From contig NZ_CP062182.1 of the NCBI RefSeq assembly GCF_022700675.1, positions 124,001 through 188,000 on the forward strand: 64,000 nt of DNA, in the 5' to 3' direction. Below are positions 26,754 to 36,184 of this stretch, in pieces. The notes under the pieces are model-generated. The model saw nothing but the letters and a program-made list of their open reading frames with translations. It did no database searches and was not told where the DNA came from. A program made the position numbers and the translations under genes. Source of the stretch: Acinetobacter sp. ASP199. GTDB lineage: Bacteria; Pseudomonadota; Gammaproteobacteria; Pseudomonadales; Moraxellaceae. Each line of letters starts with the position of its first letter. Positions within the stretch are counted from its first letter, which is position 1.

Positions 26754-27467
26754 ATGAACATCGTCCTGCTTGATCCTCGTCAAACTGAATCTGAACTGTG
26801 GTCGGTTAGTGCAAAGCGACAGTTAGAGCATTTGCAGCAGCATCTGGATATTCAGGTCGGTGACACCTTGAAAGCCGGGATTCATGAAGGTAAACGTTAT
26901 CTCACAGAAATTGTTGAAATTACTGAAAAAACAGTTCGTCTTAAACCTTTAAAAGAAGAAGCTGTGCCAGCGAAATTGCCCGTGACGCTGATTGTGGCTT
27001 TACCACGTCCGAAAGTGTTGCGTCGTCTGATTATGGATGCGGTGACGCTTGGAGTAGAGAAGATCATTTTGCTGCATAGCTATCGGGTGGATAAAAGCTA
27101 CTGGCAGACGCCGTTTTTACAGCAACTGGATCACTATGTACAGCTGGGATTGGAACAAGCAGGGGATACCATTGCACCACAGATTGAACTTTATAAACGC
27201 TTTAAACCTTTTGTCGAAGATGTACTGCCGACCTTGATCAGCACAGATCGACCAGCTTATGTGGCGCATCCTTATGCCGAGAGCAAAATGTCTTTTGCAA
27301 TTGAGCATTCCTGTACAGTGGTGATTGGACCAGAAGGTGGTTTTATTCCTTATGAAGTGGATCTGCTCATAAAAAACGGCTGCCAGGCTGTAAGCCTTGG
27401 CAACCGTATTATCCGTACTGAAACGGTCATTCCTTATGTCCTAGGTCGACTGTTTAGCACGGCCTGA
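26754..27467 (+). CDS. rsmE: 16S rRNA m3U1498 methyltransferase
   Basis: SPOUT-fold methyltransferase acting on U1498 of 16S rRNA. From ATG 26754 the product has 237 residues and begins MNIVLLDPRQTESELWSV. The N-terminal PUA-like domain is followed by the knotted SAM site with VVIGPEGGFIPYEVDLL and SLGNRIIRTETV, both hallmark RsmE strings. The frame is open upstream to 26652, but those codons run through the palindrome array and are not conserved in kind. The 3' end overlaps the convergent mechanosensitive channel gene by 27 bp. Confidence 0.96.
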   Translation: MNIVLLDPRQTESELWSVSAKRQLEHLQQHLDIQVGDTLKAGIHEGKRYLTEIVEITEKTVRLKPLKEEAVPAKLPVTLIVALPRPKVLRRLIMDAVTLGVEKIILLHSYRVDKSYWQTPFLQQLDHYVQLGLEQAGDTIAPQIELYKRFKPFVEDVLPTLISTDRPAYVAHPYAESKMSFAIEHSCTVVIGPEGGFIPYEVDLLIKNGCQAVSLGNRIIRTETVIPYVLGRLFSTA

Positions 27468-28439
27468 AGCATCTTCAGTGTTTTCACCACGGTACACTTT
27501 TACTTCCTGTACAGGGTAAGGAATTGAAATACCATATTCCGCAAAGGCTAGGATCACACGTTCCTGAACGGTACTGATCGACGTACCCATCGAACTTTCT
27601 GCAGTATCTACCCACCAGGTCACAGTCAGGTTGATCGAGAAGTCGGCCAGTTGAGTCACATTGACACTAAAAGCGGGCTGGCTAAGAATACTTTGATCTT
27701 TGTCCAGAATCGCCATGATGATGTCTTTGGCTTTTTGCACATCATCCTCATAGCCAATCCCAACCACAAACTGACAGCGGCGGCGTGGATAAGCGGTATT
27801 TACTGTCACTGCACTGGTATAAACCGTTGCGTTTGGAATCACAATACGGCGGCCATCGGGTGAGCGTAGGAAAGTCGCACGGATCTGGATATCTTCTACC
27901 GTACCTTCCATACCTGAGACAATAATGTCATCGCCAATTTTAAATGGTTCACCGAGCAGAATCAGCACACCGGACAGCAGGTTCTGAAAAATATCCTTGA
28001 AGGCGAAACCAATCGCCACCGAACCAATCCCCAAGGCACTCATCAGCTGCCCGGGTGTAAAGCCTGGAATGGCAATGACCATGGCAATCAGGAAGCCAAT
28101 AAAAATAATTGCAGATGTACCTACACGGTTAAGTACCAATACCAGGTTCTGTTTACTGTAACTACGTTCACCAATCGCTTTACGCACAAAAAACTTGAAC
28201 AGTTTCGAAAGCAGGCAAAAGATACTGAAAACGACCAGTGCGATACAGATATAAGGCAGGCGTTCCCAAAACGCCTCAATAAATTTATCGACGGTTGAAT
28301 ACGCATCATTATATTTAGCCGTGTGCTCAATGACGGTCTGAGCAGTTTTTTCGGTTGCTTGATGCAACAGCTCAGTGGTCCCTTCAGTCACTTGGCTTAG
28401 AGCATTGTCTTTTTCAGCCACGAGTATCCCGGTTATCAA
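27441..28439 (-). CDS. MscS family mechanosensitive ion channel
   Basis: Small-conductance mechanosensitive channel protecting against osmotic downshock. About 332 residues: N-terminal amphipathic region, membrane helices at about 62-82 and 105-128, and a pore helix. The MscS core has GIGSVAIGFAFKDIFQNLLS, then GDDIIVSGMEGTVEDIQIR in the beta domain and the C-terminal alpha/beta domain. The start is uncertain: TTG 28439 opens the frame, but GTG at 28421 is also possible. It overlaps rsmE tail-to-tail by 27 bp. It is shorter than MscK-type proteins and close to MscS/YnaI size. Confidence 0.92.
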   Translation of the reverse strand: MITGILVAEKDNALSQVTEGTTELLHQATEKTAQTVIEHTAKYNDAYSTVDKFIEAFWERLPYICIALVVFSIFCLLSKLFKFFVRKAIGERSYSKQNLVLVLNRVGTSAIIFIGFLIAMVIAIPGFTPGQLMSALGIGSVAIGFAFKDIFQNLLSGVLILLGEPFKIGDDIIVSGMEGTVEDIQIRATFLRSPDGRRIVIPNATVYTSAVTVNTAYPRRRCQFVVGIGYEDDVQKAKDIIMAILDKDQSILSQPAFSVNVTQLADFSINLTVTWWVDTAESSMGTSISTVQERVILAFAEYGISIPYPVQEVKVYRGENTEDASGRAKQST

Positions 28440-28527
28440 AAAATCGCACTATTTTGCCTGATTTTTACATTGAACTTAATAGAAAGTTGCATAGCCCTTG
28501 CGGGTGGTAGCAAAATTTAACATAAGC

Positions 28528-29112
28528 TTAAAAATATTCTGTCCCTTGCTGGATCACTTCCTGTGGACTTTCCAGCTCACCACTTCCCATCATAAAGGAT
28601 ACCATGCTGCTAGCAGCAAATAGACTTAACACAGTCAATAGAATCATCAGCCAGGCCAGAATTTTTTCCCAGACTGCAGTTGGTCGCGGTGCACCAAAGC
28701 GGTTATGTCCTGCTGTGCCTCTTGCCAGCAGCAGATAGAAAATAAATAAAATATTAGCCACCGGCACTAGCATTAGCAACATCAGCCAGCCAGATTTATT
28801 TAGATCATGCAGGCGGCGTGCCACTACCACAATATAGAAATACAGATAGAACACAACCAACAGCAGATAGCCCAAGCCAGCCAAACCAGTCAGTGCATCA
28901 ACAAACTGCCGATTATCCAGAGACAAGGTAGTCAGGCTGAAAATACCGCTAACCAGACTGAGGGCAATTGAAGCAAAGAAAAAAATGATATGCAGGAAAG
29001 CATACCAGCCAATAAAGCTGAGCCGGCCAAAGCGCCCTTCAAGAGAGAGTGGATTATCATTGGAAGGTGCCGGAGAGCGGGAGAAGAATGGCGAAGTATC
29101 TTTAGAGTTCAT
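28528..29112 (-). CDS. DUF805 family membrane protein
   Basis: A protein of about 194 residues with a polar N-terminus, then GRFGRLSFIGWYAFLHIIF, the usual DUF805 opening, and four predicted membrane helices. The signature RRLHDLNKSGWLMLLMLVP lies near the middle, followed by GTAGHNRFGAPRP. Function is unknown for the family. The frame is open to 29151, but ATG 29112 is preferred because a perfect 18-bp palindrome (29142-29159) overlaps the longer start. Confidence 0.8.
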   Translation of the reverse strand: MNSKDTSPFFSRSPAPSNDNPLSLEGRFGRLSFIGWYAFLHIIFFFASIALSLVSGIFSLTTLSLDNRQFVDALTGLAGLGYLLLVVFYLYFYIVVVARRLHDLNKSGWLMLLMLVPVANILFIFYLLLARGTAGHNRFGAPRPTAVWEKILAWLMILLTVLSLFAASSMVSFMMGSGELESPQEVIQQGTEYF

Positions 29113-29141
29113 GGGCTGAGCCAGTTCAAGTAATTGAAAAC

Positions 29142-29159
29142 AGGCAAACATGTTTGCCT
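29142..29159. promoter_or_regulatory. Perfect 18-bp palindrome upstream of the DUF805 gene
   Basis: AGGCAAACA followed directly by its reverse complement TGTTTGCCT, 30 bp upstream of the likely start of the DUF805 gene. Size and position suit a repressor site. Confidence 0.5.
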
Positions 29160-29403
29160 ATAAGGAAGTATAAAAATTCAACACCATTATAAGATTAAAC
29201 GGAATGGTGAGATACGAAAACTAGACAGGAATGTATTGGATTCACCTGTAAACCTATGTTTTAAATGAATTGATCAGAATACGACCAAAGCATGATTGTC
29301 CAATTTGAAATAAGCGGTTCATACTGAGCTATGCATAAAAAACAATCAATAACGTGGCATGAACCTCTCGTGATGAGAGGGAAGAAGATCAAGGAAGTAA
29401 ATA

Positions 29404-31347
29404 ATGAAAGAGATCTATCCTGTACCAGCAGAATTTAAAAAGACCGCACGGACCACCGAGGCTGAATATTTTGAACGCTACAAGCGTTCTATTGAAGAGC
29501 CGGATGAGTTCTGGGCCGAACAAGCCCAGCGCCTTGACTGGATCAAGCCATTTACCAAAGTTAAAGATACCAGTTTCGACAAAGATAATTTCAAGATCGA
29601 ATGGTTTGCTGATGGCCAGCTGAATGTCAGTGCCAACTGCCTAGACCGCCATCTCAAAGAGCATCCTTATAAGCCGGCAATTATCTGGGAAGGGGATCAT
29701 CCATCCCGGCACAAAATTATCTCTTTTCATGAGCTGTATGATGAAACCTGCCGCTTTGCCAATGTTCTGAAAAAGAACGGCATCAAGAAAGGTGACCGCG
29801 TGGTGCTATATATGCCAATGGTCTCTGAAGCTGCAATTGCCATGCTGGCCTGTGCCCGTATTGGTGCGGTACATTGCGTGGTATTTGGCGGTTTCTCGCC
29901 AGACTCGCTGGCTAGCCGTGTTGAAGACAGTCAGGCGAAAATGGTCATCACCGCTGACTCCGGTATGCGTGGCGGTAAACAGATTCCACTGAAAGCCAAT
30001 GTGGATGAAGCACTCAAACTGCCGGGAACCGAATCAGTAGAGCATGTCATGGTGGTGCATCGCACTGGTAATCCGATCGAAATGAAAGAAGGCCGGGATC
30101 TGTGGTATCACATGGAAATCATGACGGTCAATGAGATCTGCCCACCAGAGCCGATGAATGCAGAAGATCCACTATTTATTCTGTATACATCAGGTTCTAC
30201 AGGGAAACCAAAAGGGGTGCTGCATACTACTGGTGGTTATCTGACGTATGTAAATTCTAGTTTCCGCGAAGTTTTCGATATCAAACAGGATGACGTGTTC
30301 TGGTGTACCGCCGATGTAGGCTGGATTACGGGTCACTCTTATGTCCTGTATGGTCCATTGTCAAACGGTACCACCACAGTCATGTTTGAAGGGGTTCCGC
30401 AATATCCAAGCTGGGCACGTACCGGGCATATCGTGGACAAGCACAATGTGACTATTCTCTATACCGCACCCACCGCAATTCGCGCCATGATGCGTGAAGG
30501 TGATGCCTTTGTGCGTGAAAGTGACCGCAGCAGCCTGCGTCTGCTCGGTTCTGTAGGTGAACCGATTAACCCGGAAGCCTGGAACTGGTACTACAGTGTG
30601 GTAGGGGAAAGCCGCTGTCCGATCGTAGATACCTGGTGGCAAACCGAAACCGGTGGTTTTATGATTACGCCTTTGCCGGGTGCAACCGATCTGAAACCGG
30701 GCTCTGCAACCCGTCCATTCTTTGGGGTGCAGCCCGCGATTGTTGATGCAGAAGGTAAAGAGATGGAAGGTGCAGTGGAAGGTAATCTGGTGATCAAGGA
30801 TTCCTGGCCAGGTCAGATGCGCACCATCTGGGGCGATCCAGAACGCTTTATTGAAGCTTATTTCTCGACTTATCCAGGGACCTACTTCACGGGGGATGGT
30901 GCCCGTCGTGATGAAGATGGCTATTACTGGATTACCGGTCGTGTCGATGACGTGCTGAATGTATCAGGTCACCGTCTTGGTACTGCTGAGATTGAAAGTG
31001 CACTGGTCGCACATGAGTCTGTGGCTGAAGCTGCAGTCGTGGGGATGCCGCATGATATTAAAGGCCAAGGTATTTGTGCCTTCGTGACTTTGCAGGCAGG
31101 AACCGAGAGTACGGAAGAGCTGCGTACTGAACTGGTGACCTGGGTCCGTAAGATTCTTGGACCGGTCGCGACACCAGATGCACTGCACTGGGCGCCGGCA
31201 TTACCGAAGACCCGCTCTGGCAAAATCATGCGCCGTATCTTGAGAAAAATTGCAGCGAATGAACTGGATAGCTTAGGTGATACTTCAACTTTAGCCGAAC
31301 CACAGGTGGTTGACCATCTGATTGCCGAAGTGCAAAGAACAGCTTAA
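29404..31347 (+). CDS. acs: Acetyl-CoA synthetase
   Basis: Activates acetate to acetyl-CoA through acetyl-AMP. The 647-residue protein is normal length. It has the AMP-binding P-loop [20 protein letters not shown] near residue 262, [16 protein letters not shown] near 412, [18 protein letters not shown] near 498 and the C-terminal [17 protein letters not shown], whose lysine is the known acetylation target. ATG 29404 with AAGGAAG at 29391-29397. A small CCTCTC/GAGAGG hairpin (29364-29380) lies in the leader. The CrbS/CrbR acetate-sensing pair and actP lie 6-15 kb downstream, and CrbR is the likely activator. Confidence 0.97.
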   Translation: MKEIYPVPAEFKKTARTTEAEYFERYKRSIEEPDEFWAEQAQRLDWIKPFTKVKDTSFDKDNFKIEWFADGQLNVSANCLDRHLKEHPYKPAIIWEGDHPSRHKIISFHELYDETCRFANVLKKNGIKKGDRVVLYMPMVSEAAIAMLACARIGAVHCVVFGGFSPDSLASRVEDSQAKMVITADSGMRGGKQIPLKANVDEALKLPGTESVEHVMVVHRTGNPIEMKEGRDLWYHMEIMTVNEICPPEPMNAEDPLFILYTSGSTGKPKGVLHTTGGYLTYVNSSFREVFDIKQDDVFWCTADVGWITGHSYVLYGPLSNGTTTVMFEGVPQYPSWARTGHIVDKHNVTILYTAPTAIRAMMREGDAFVRESDRSSLRLLGSVGEPINPEAWNWYYSVVGESRCPIVDTWWQTETGGFMITPLPGATDLKPGSATRPFFGVQPAIVDAEGKEMEGAVEGNLVIKDSWPGQMRTIWGDPERFIEAYFSTYPGTYFTGDGARRDEDGYYWITGRVDDVLNVSGHRLGTAEIESALVAHESVAEAAVVGMPHDIKGQGICAFVTLQAGTESTEELRTELVTWVRKILGPVATPDALHWAPALPKTRSGKIMRRILRKIAANELDSLGDTSTLAEPQVVDHLIAEVQRTA

Positions 31348-31365
31348 GCTCTTAAGAAATCAAGA

Positions 31366-31396
31366 AAATACCGGCTGCCCTCAGTCGGTATTTTTA
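31366..31396 (+). terminator. Intrinsic terminator after acs
   Basis: AAATACCG (31366-31373) pairs with CGGTATTT (31386-31393), followed by T residues. Confidence 0.8.
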
Positions 31397-31494
31397 TATC
31401 GCTGATAAGCTCTGCATACTTTTGCATATAAGCGCTATATGTGATCTGTTAAGCTTCTGGCATGCTGTAGATAGCTGAAAATGAGTACAAAAGA

Positions 31495-32676
31495 ATGAAT
31501 GCGCGACAACAATACCTGGATCAATCTCCGCTTGATATTGCTCAGTCTCTGGCGGATCAGTTTGCCTTGACCGCAGCTGAACGTGACAAACAGGGTGGTA
31601 ATCCCAAGCAGCAACGTGACCTGATTCGAGACAGTGGCTTGCTCGGGCTGTCTATTCCAAAGGAATATGGCGGGCAGGGTGCGGACTGGCAGACAATCTT
31701 TCAGACCATTCAGGCAATTGCATGCGTAGACAGTTCACTGGCCCATGTTTATGGCTTCCATCATCTGCTGATTGCGACGGTACAGCTGTTCTCACAGCCG
31801 CAACAATATGGTCCCTGGTTTGAACAGACTGCACGGGAAAACCTGTTCTGGGGCAATACTTTAAATCCATTAGATCGCCGTACCACAGCAACTCAAGTTT
31901 CTGAGCAAGAATATATCTTCCAGGGTGACAAGAGCTTCTGCTCCGGTTCAATCGACTCAGACATTCTGCTTTGTTCAGGCTATAACGAAGCGGGAAAACT
32001 GCTGATCGGCGTGATTCCCACCCAGCGTGAAGGCGTCAGTTTCCTTGGAGATTGGAACAATATGGGCCAGCGCCAGACGGATAGCGGCACCAGCCATTTT
32101 GAACAGGTAAAAATTCATGAATCTGAACTTCTGTTAAAACCGGGTCCACTGAGTACGCCTTATTCAAGTTTACGTCCTTTGATTGCGCAATTAATTTTTG
32201 TGCATATGTTCTTAGGTGTGGCAGAAGGTGCATTTGAGGTGGCAAAACAAAGTGTACAAACACAAAAAGCTTGGTCATCATCATTGGTAGAGCAGGCGGT
32301 GAATGATCCGTTTACCCAAAAGCATTTTGCCGAGTTCTATGTGCAATTAGAAGGTGTTCGTTTACTGGCTGATAAAGCCATTCAGACCTTACAAAAAGCA
32401 TGGGATGTTGGTGCAGAACTGACCGCAGCACAGCGTGGCGAAGTGTCCGTTGCCATTGCTACTGCCAAAATTGCTTCGACCAATACATCACTTTATATCA
32501 CGCAAAATATTTTCCAAGTCATGGGTGCACGTGCAACGACGGCGAAACTTAATTTAGACCGTTTCTGGCGTAATGTCCGTACACAAACTTTGCATGACCC
32601 TGTCGATTATAAATATCAAGAATTAGGTGAGTGGGTGTTAACAGGTAAAGTGCCTGATCCAAGTTTCTATTCTTGA
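31495..32676 (+). CDS. Acyl-CoA-dehydrogenase-fold flavin monooxygenase (SfnC/DszC-like)
   Basis: A 393-residue protein of the acyl-CoA dehydrogenase fold. It lacks the classical dehydrogenase context and resembles the DszC/SfnC branch, in which reduced FMN is used for sulfur or related oxygenation. LGLSIPKEYGGQGADWQ (about 54) and the C-terminal RNVRTQTLHDPVDYKYQELG are typical of that branch. Neighbouring sfnG and msuE on the other side of phr support a role in sulfur acquisition from organosulfur compounds. It has its own terminator. The substrate is inferred from context only. Confidence 0.78.
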   Translation: MNARQQYLDQSPLDIAQSLADQFALTAAERDKQGGNPKQQRDLIRDSGLLGLSIPKEYGGQGADWQTIFQTIQAIACVDSSLAHVYGFHHLLIATVQLFSQPQQYGPWFEQTARENLFWGNTLNPLDRRTTATQVSEQEYIFQGDKSFCSGSIDSDILLCSGYNEAGKLLIGVIPTQREGVSFLGDWNNMGQRQTDSGTSHFEQVKIHESELLLKPGPLSTPYSSLRPLIAQLIFVHMFLGVAEGAFEVAKQSVQTQKAWSSSLVEQAVNDPFTQKHFAEFYVQLEGVRLLADKAIQTLQKAWDVGAELTAAQRGEVSVAIATAKIASTNTSLYITQNIFQVMGARATTAKLNLDRFWRNVRTQTLHDPVDYKYQELGEWVLTGKVPDPSFYS

Positions 32677-32684
32677 TTCGTCCT

Positions 32685-32715
32685 TTAAAAAGCCTCTATT
32701 TGGAGGCTTTTTATT
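32685..32715. terminator. Bidirectional terminator between the SfnC-like gene and phr
   Basis: Stem AAAAAGCCTC (32687-32696) with GAGGCTTTTT (32703-32712), 6-nt loop, suitable for both convergent genes. Confidence 0.9.
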
Positions 32716-32730
32716 TGGCTGTATCTTGGC

Positions 32731-34146
32731 TTACAGTTTTTTAAAAGTCTCAATCGCCCGAGCACGTGAGCTTTTTAAATCCACAATCGGTTTAGGATAA
32801 TTCAGGTTTAAATTTGGATGCTTTGCATAGGGCTCATGAATCGTTTTTGCATCCAGATGTGCCAGTTCAGGTAGCCATGTTTTAATATATTCGCCATTCG
32901 GGTCAAAACGTTGTGACTGATTGATGGGGTTAAAAATCCGGAAATAGGGAGCTGCATCCATGCCAGTCGAGGCACACCATTGCCAGCCGCCGTTATTGGC
33001 AGCCAGGTCACCATCAATCAGGTGCTGCATAAACCAGGCTTCACCCAGTCGCCAGTCGATCAGCAGATTTTTGCTCAGGAACATCGCGGTAATCATACGC
33101 ACCCGGTTATGCATCCAACCGGTCGCTAATAACTGACGCATGCCGGCATCGACAATCGGAATCCCGGTCTGGCCTTGCTGCCAGGCAGCTAAATCTTCTG
33201 GAGCATCACGCCATGCTATAGCCTTGGTATTGTCCTTAAATGGCTGATGCTTAGATACTTTAGGGAAGTCGTGCAGGGTATGCTGGTAAAATTCACGCCA
33301 AAGCAGTTCATCCAGCCAGGTCTGCTGACCAGCATCTTCAAGTTGAAAATAACCTTGAGAAGAAGTGAATAGAGCCTGCATACATTCCCGGATTGAGAGA
33401 ATGCCAATATTTAAATACGGCGATAACTGGCTGGTGCCGTCGATCGCTGGAAAATCCCGATCGGTTTTATAATCCTTCAGCCGGTCTGCAATAAATTCAC
33501 TAAGCTGCTCAACAGCATGCTGGTCTTCTACAGGCCAATACTGGTTGGACGTTTCTTGCTGATAGTTTTGAGCGAAAGCATTTAAATCAAAATCAAATTG
33601 AGAGAGATCGAGAGCTTGCTTGGGCTGTGCTTCAATAGCTGGATAACAGGAAGGCACATCGATAAGCAGCCGTTCATAGCATTTCTTTTTAAATGCGGTA
33701 AAAACCTGATAGGGCTGCTGGCTCTGGTTACGGATCGAGCCTAAAGAAAACAGAGTACGATCTTCATAGCATTCAAAACTCATCTGATGCTGTTGCAATA
33801 ATTGCTCGACGGCCTGATCACGCTGCTGCTCATTAACCCCAGTTTCGATATTGCAGTGCACGGTGCTGATCTGAAATTGCTGGCACAGTGCCAAGAACTG
33901 CTCTGGAATATCTTTCCAGAGTGGAATGTTTACAATCAGAAGAGGAATATTGAATTGTTCCAGCTGCTGTTTCAGGATTTTTAGCCGCCGCAGATAGAAA
34001 TCAATCTTGATCGGTGCATCCTGATGCATTTGCCATTGTTCAGGTGACAGAATGACAAGTGCTAAACATTGCCTGCTTTGCGCGGCATGCCATAGGGCAG
34101 TATGGTCATGAAGGCGTAAGTCATTCCGGAACCAGATCAGATGCAT
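32731..34146 (-). CDS. phr: Deoxyribodipyrimidine photolyase
   Basis: Light-driven repair of cyclobutane pyrimidine dimers, using FAD and a folate antenna. The 471-residue protein starts MHLIWFRNDLRLHDHTALWH, the antenna-domain opening. The FAD/DNA region has TSQLSPYLNIGILSIRECM, then the signature WLDELLWREFYQHTLHDFP and WMHNRVRMITAMFLSKNLLIDW, ending with GGWQWCASTGMDAAPYFRIF. Normal length for the CPD class I family. It is transcribed alone on the minus strand, 116 bp downstream of the riboflavin synthase gene; no link to its neighbours beyond FAD use is evident. Confidence 0.96.
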   Translation of the reverse strand: MHLIWFRNDLRLHDHTALWHAAQSRQCLALVILSPEQWQMHQDAPIKIDFYLRRLKILKQQLEQFNIPLLIVNIPLWKDIPEQFLALCQQFQISTVHCNIETGVNEQQRDQAVEQLLQQHQMSFECYEDRTLFSLGSIRNQSQQPYQVFTAFKKKCYERLLIDVPSCYPAIEAQPKQALDLSQFDFDLNAFAQNYQQETSNQYWPVEDQHAVEQLSEFIADRLKDYKTDRDFPAIDGTSQLSPYLNIGILSIRECMQALFTSSQGYFQLEDAGQQTWLDELLWREFYQHTLHDFPKVSKHQPFKDNTKAIAWRDAPEDLAAWQQGQTGIPIVDAGMRQLLATGWMHNRVRMITAMFLSKNLLIDWRLGEAWFMQHLIDGDLAANNGGWQWCASTGMDAAPYFRIFNPINQSQRFDPNGEYIKTWLPELAHLDAKTIHEPYAKHPNLNLNYPKPIVDLKSSRARAIETFKKL

Positions 34147-34262
34147 GTCATTTTCTAAAGAAATAAGATGTCATGCATTCTAAATAATCCGACCGAACAG
34201 AAATAGTAGAGAAATATTAACGTGACAGGAGCTGAGTTTTGTCACCATCAGCTCCGAGGGTA

Positions 34263-34883
34263 TTAGCCTTTGGCGAGATGGATATTTTCCAGCGTATCTA
34301 CTAGGGTACGGGTCATCTGGTCAATTTCATAATTCACTTCGTCACCGACCTGAATAAATTTCCATGTAGTCAGGCGTAGGGTTTCCGGAATCAGGTCAAT
34401 CGAAATCTCACTTTTGCCACGATCGACATGGTTTAGCGTCAGGCTGCAGCCATTTAGTCCGATAAAACCTTTCAGGAAAAAGTATTTGATATTGCCATTC
34501 GGAATCTGCAGGTCGATATGCAGGGTTTCACCGCAATATTCGATCTGGGTCACTTGAGCTGTGCCTTCAATATGCCCATACAGGTTATGACCACCATTTT
34601 CCGCACCGACTTTTGCCGAGCGTTCAATATTCACTTCATCACCGACTTTAAGCGATTTTAAGGTGGTGAGTTCAAGCGTGACATTAGAAATATCAAAATG
34701 AATCTGTTGCTGCTCACGGTCAATCGTGGTCACGGTCAGGCATACACCATTTACTGCGACACTGGCACCAATAAACACATCTTCAAAGAAACCTTGCTGA
34801 TCACTGACAATGATCGTAATAAAACCATCGCCTTTGTGAATTTCAATGACCTTTTCCAGACCTTGGACAATACCGGTATACAT
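34263..34883 (-). CDS. ribE: Riboflavin synthase, alpha subunit
   Basis: Converts two 6,7-dimethyl-8-ribityllumazines to riboflavin and a pyrimidine. The 206-residue protein has two lumazine-binding barrels: MYTGIVQG at the start, GASVAVNGVCLTV in repeat 1 and GFIGLNGCSLTLNHV in repeat 2, with GHIEGTAQV between. It is not in a rib operon; instead it lies downstream of sfnG and msuE on the same strand, after a terminator. This suggests flavin supply for the reduced-FMN enzymes, or simply an unlinked housekeeping copy. No FMN riboswitch is visible upstream. ribC is the E. coli name. Confidence 0.93.
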   Translation of the reverse strand: MYTGIVQGLEKVIEIHKGDGFITIIVSDQQGFFEDVFIGASVAVNGVCLTVTTIDREQQQIHFDISNVTLELTTLKSLKVGDEVNIERSAKVGAENGGHNLYGHIEGTAQVTQIEYCGETLHIDLQIPNGNIKYFFLKGFIGLNGCSLTLNHVDRGKSEISIDLIPETLRLTTWKFIQVGDEVNYEIDQMTRTLVDTLENIHLAKG

Positions 34884-34978
34884 AGTTAAAACATCTATTC
34901 TTGCAATTGCATCACATTGTAGAGAGGAATACAGAATCCGGCTAGCGTTGTACTCTACTGCCTAGTTTTCTGCCCAGA

Positions 34979-35012
34979 TAAAAAAATCCCCTAAGCCGAG
35001 CCTTAGGGGAGT
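34979..35012 (-). terminator. Intrinsic terminator after sfnG
   Basis: On the minus strand TCCCCTAAG pairs with CTTAGGGGA around a 6-nt loop, followed by a T tract, between sfnG and the riboflavin synthase gene. Confidence 0.9.
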
Positions 35013-35043
35013 AAATGGAACGCGCTAAGATTTGTTGGAATGC

Positions 35044-36156
35044 TTATACGAGCTCAGCGTCTTCTTGTTGCACAGCTGTTGCCTGTTGTGCTTCAAGTTC
35101 ACGGACCAAAGGTAGTACCTTTTGGCCAAAATATTCCACTTCTTCAATGAAGTGCAGGAAGCCAGACAGGACTAAGTCCACACCGACTTTTTTTAGTTCA
35201 ATGATACGTTCCGCAATCTGCTGCGGTGTACCAATCAGGTTAGTGCGGAAGCCATCGTTGTATTGAACCAGATCTTCAAAAGTAGACTTGGCCCAGTTAC
35301 CTTCACCTTCCGTGGTTGCTGCACCTGCTTCACGTGTGGCATCACCAAAAGATTTCACGGCCTGTACATTCGCTTTGGCAATGATTTCCTGTAGGACAGC
35401 TTGAGCTTCTTCTTCAGTATCGCGCGCGATCACGAAGGCATTCACCCCGATTTTCACCTGATGATTGTTGGCTTTGGCCTTTTCACGGATGTCATCAATC
35501 TGCTTTTTCAGTTCTTCAGGCGTGTTGCCATTGGTGAAGTACCAGTCAGATACACGTGAAGCCATATCGCGTGCAGCACGGGAACTGCCCCCCTGGAAAA
35601 TTTCAATATGCGGTTTCTGTACCGGTTTTGGACTCAAGGTATAGTCATTAAACTGGTAATACTTGCCGTCAAAACTGAAATTATCCTGGGTCCAGACACC
35701 TTTCAGGCTACGAATAAATTCTTCTGAACGGGCATAGCGCTGGTCATGCTCAGGCCATTCTTCACCAATCGCATCAAACTCGCCGCGGAACCAGCCACTG
35801 ACCACGTTAATCGCGATACGGCCATTGGTCAGGTGATCAATGGTTGCCAGCTGTTTAGCAGCCAGAGCAGGTTTCCACGGGCCTGGCAGAATCGCTGCGA
35901 TGACTTTTAAACGTTCAGTCTTGGCCAGAATACCGTGGCTAAAACTGACAGATTCATGCTGATTTTCTGCGTTATAGCCCGCAGTAAAACGGATCTGGGT
36001 CAGGGCATAGTCAAAGCCCGCCTTTTCCGCGGCCTGTGCCAGACGTACGTTATAGTCATAGCTCCAGTCAGTGCGCTGCTCGATGTTACTCACGACCAGA
36101 CCACCGCTCACATTTGGAACCCAATATGCAAAAGTAATATTTTTGTTATTTGACAT
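35044..36156 (-). CDS. sfnG: Dimethylsulfone monooxygenase (FMNH2-dependent)
   Basis: Luciferase-like monooxygenase that uses reduced FMN to cleave dimethylsulfone to methanesulfinate for sulfur supply. The 370-residue product matches the SfnG pattern closely: FAYWVPNVSGGLVVSNIEQR, then YALTQIRFTAGYNAENQHES, LPGPWKPALAAKQLATIDHL and NGRIAINVVSGWFRGEF. Start at ATG 36156 with AGAGG about nine bases upstream; a GTG at 36165 is less likely. It lies 28 bp behind msuE, whose FMN reductase supplies FMNH2, so they form a two-gene operon. Confidence 0.92.
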   Translation of the reverse strand: MSNNKNITFAYWVPNVSGGLVVSNIEQRTDWSYDYNVRLAQAAEKAGFDYALTQIRFTAGYNAENQHESVSFSHGILAKTERLKVIAAILPGPWKPALAAKQLATIDHLTNGRIAINVVSGWFRGEFDAIGEEWPEHDQRYARSEEFIRSLKGVWTQDNFSFDGKYYQFNDYTLSPKPVQKPHIEIFQGGSSRAARDMASRVSDWYFTNGNTPEELKKQIDDIREKAKANNHQVKIGVNAFVIARDTEEEAQAVLQEIIAKANVQAVKSFGDATREAGAATTEGEGNWAKSTFEDLVQYNDGFRTNLIGTPQQIAERIIELKKVGVDLVLSGFLHFIEEVEYFGQKVLPLVRELEAQQATAVQQEDAELV

Positions 36157-36184
36157 CCTTCTCACCCTCTAAAGAAGTTATGCA

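Noticed and set aside
34884..35043. FMN riboswitch before the riboflavin synthase gene
   Set aside because: The conserved FMN aptamer strings are absent; the gap holds only the sfnG terminator and AT-rich DNA.
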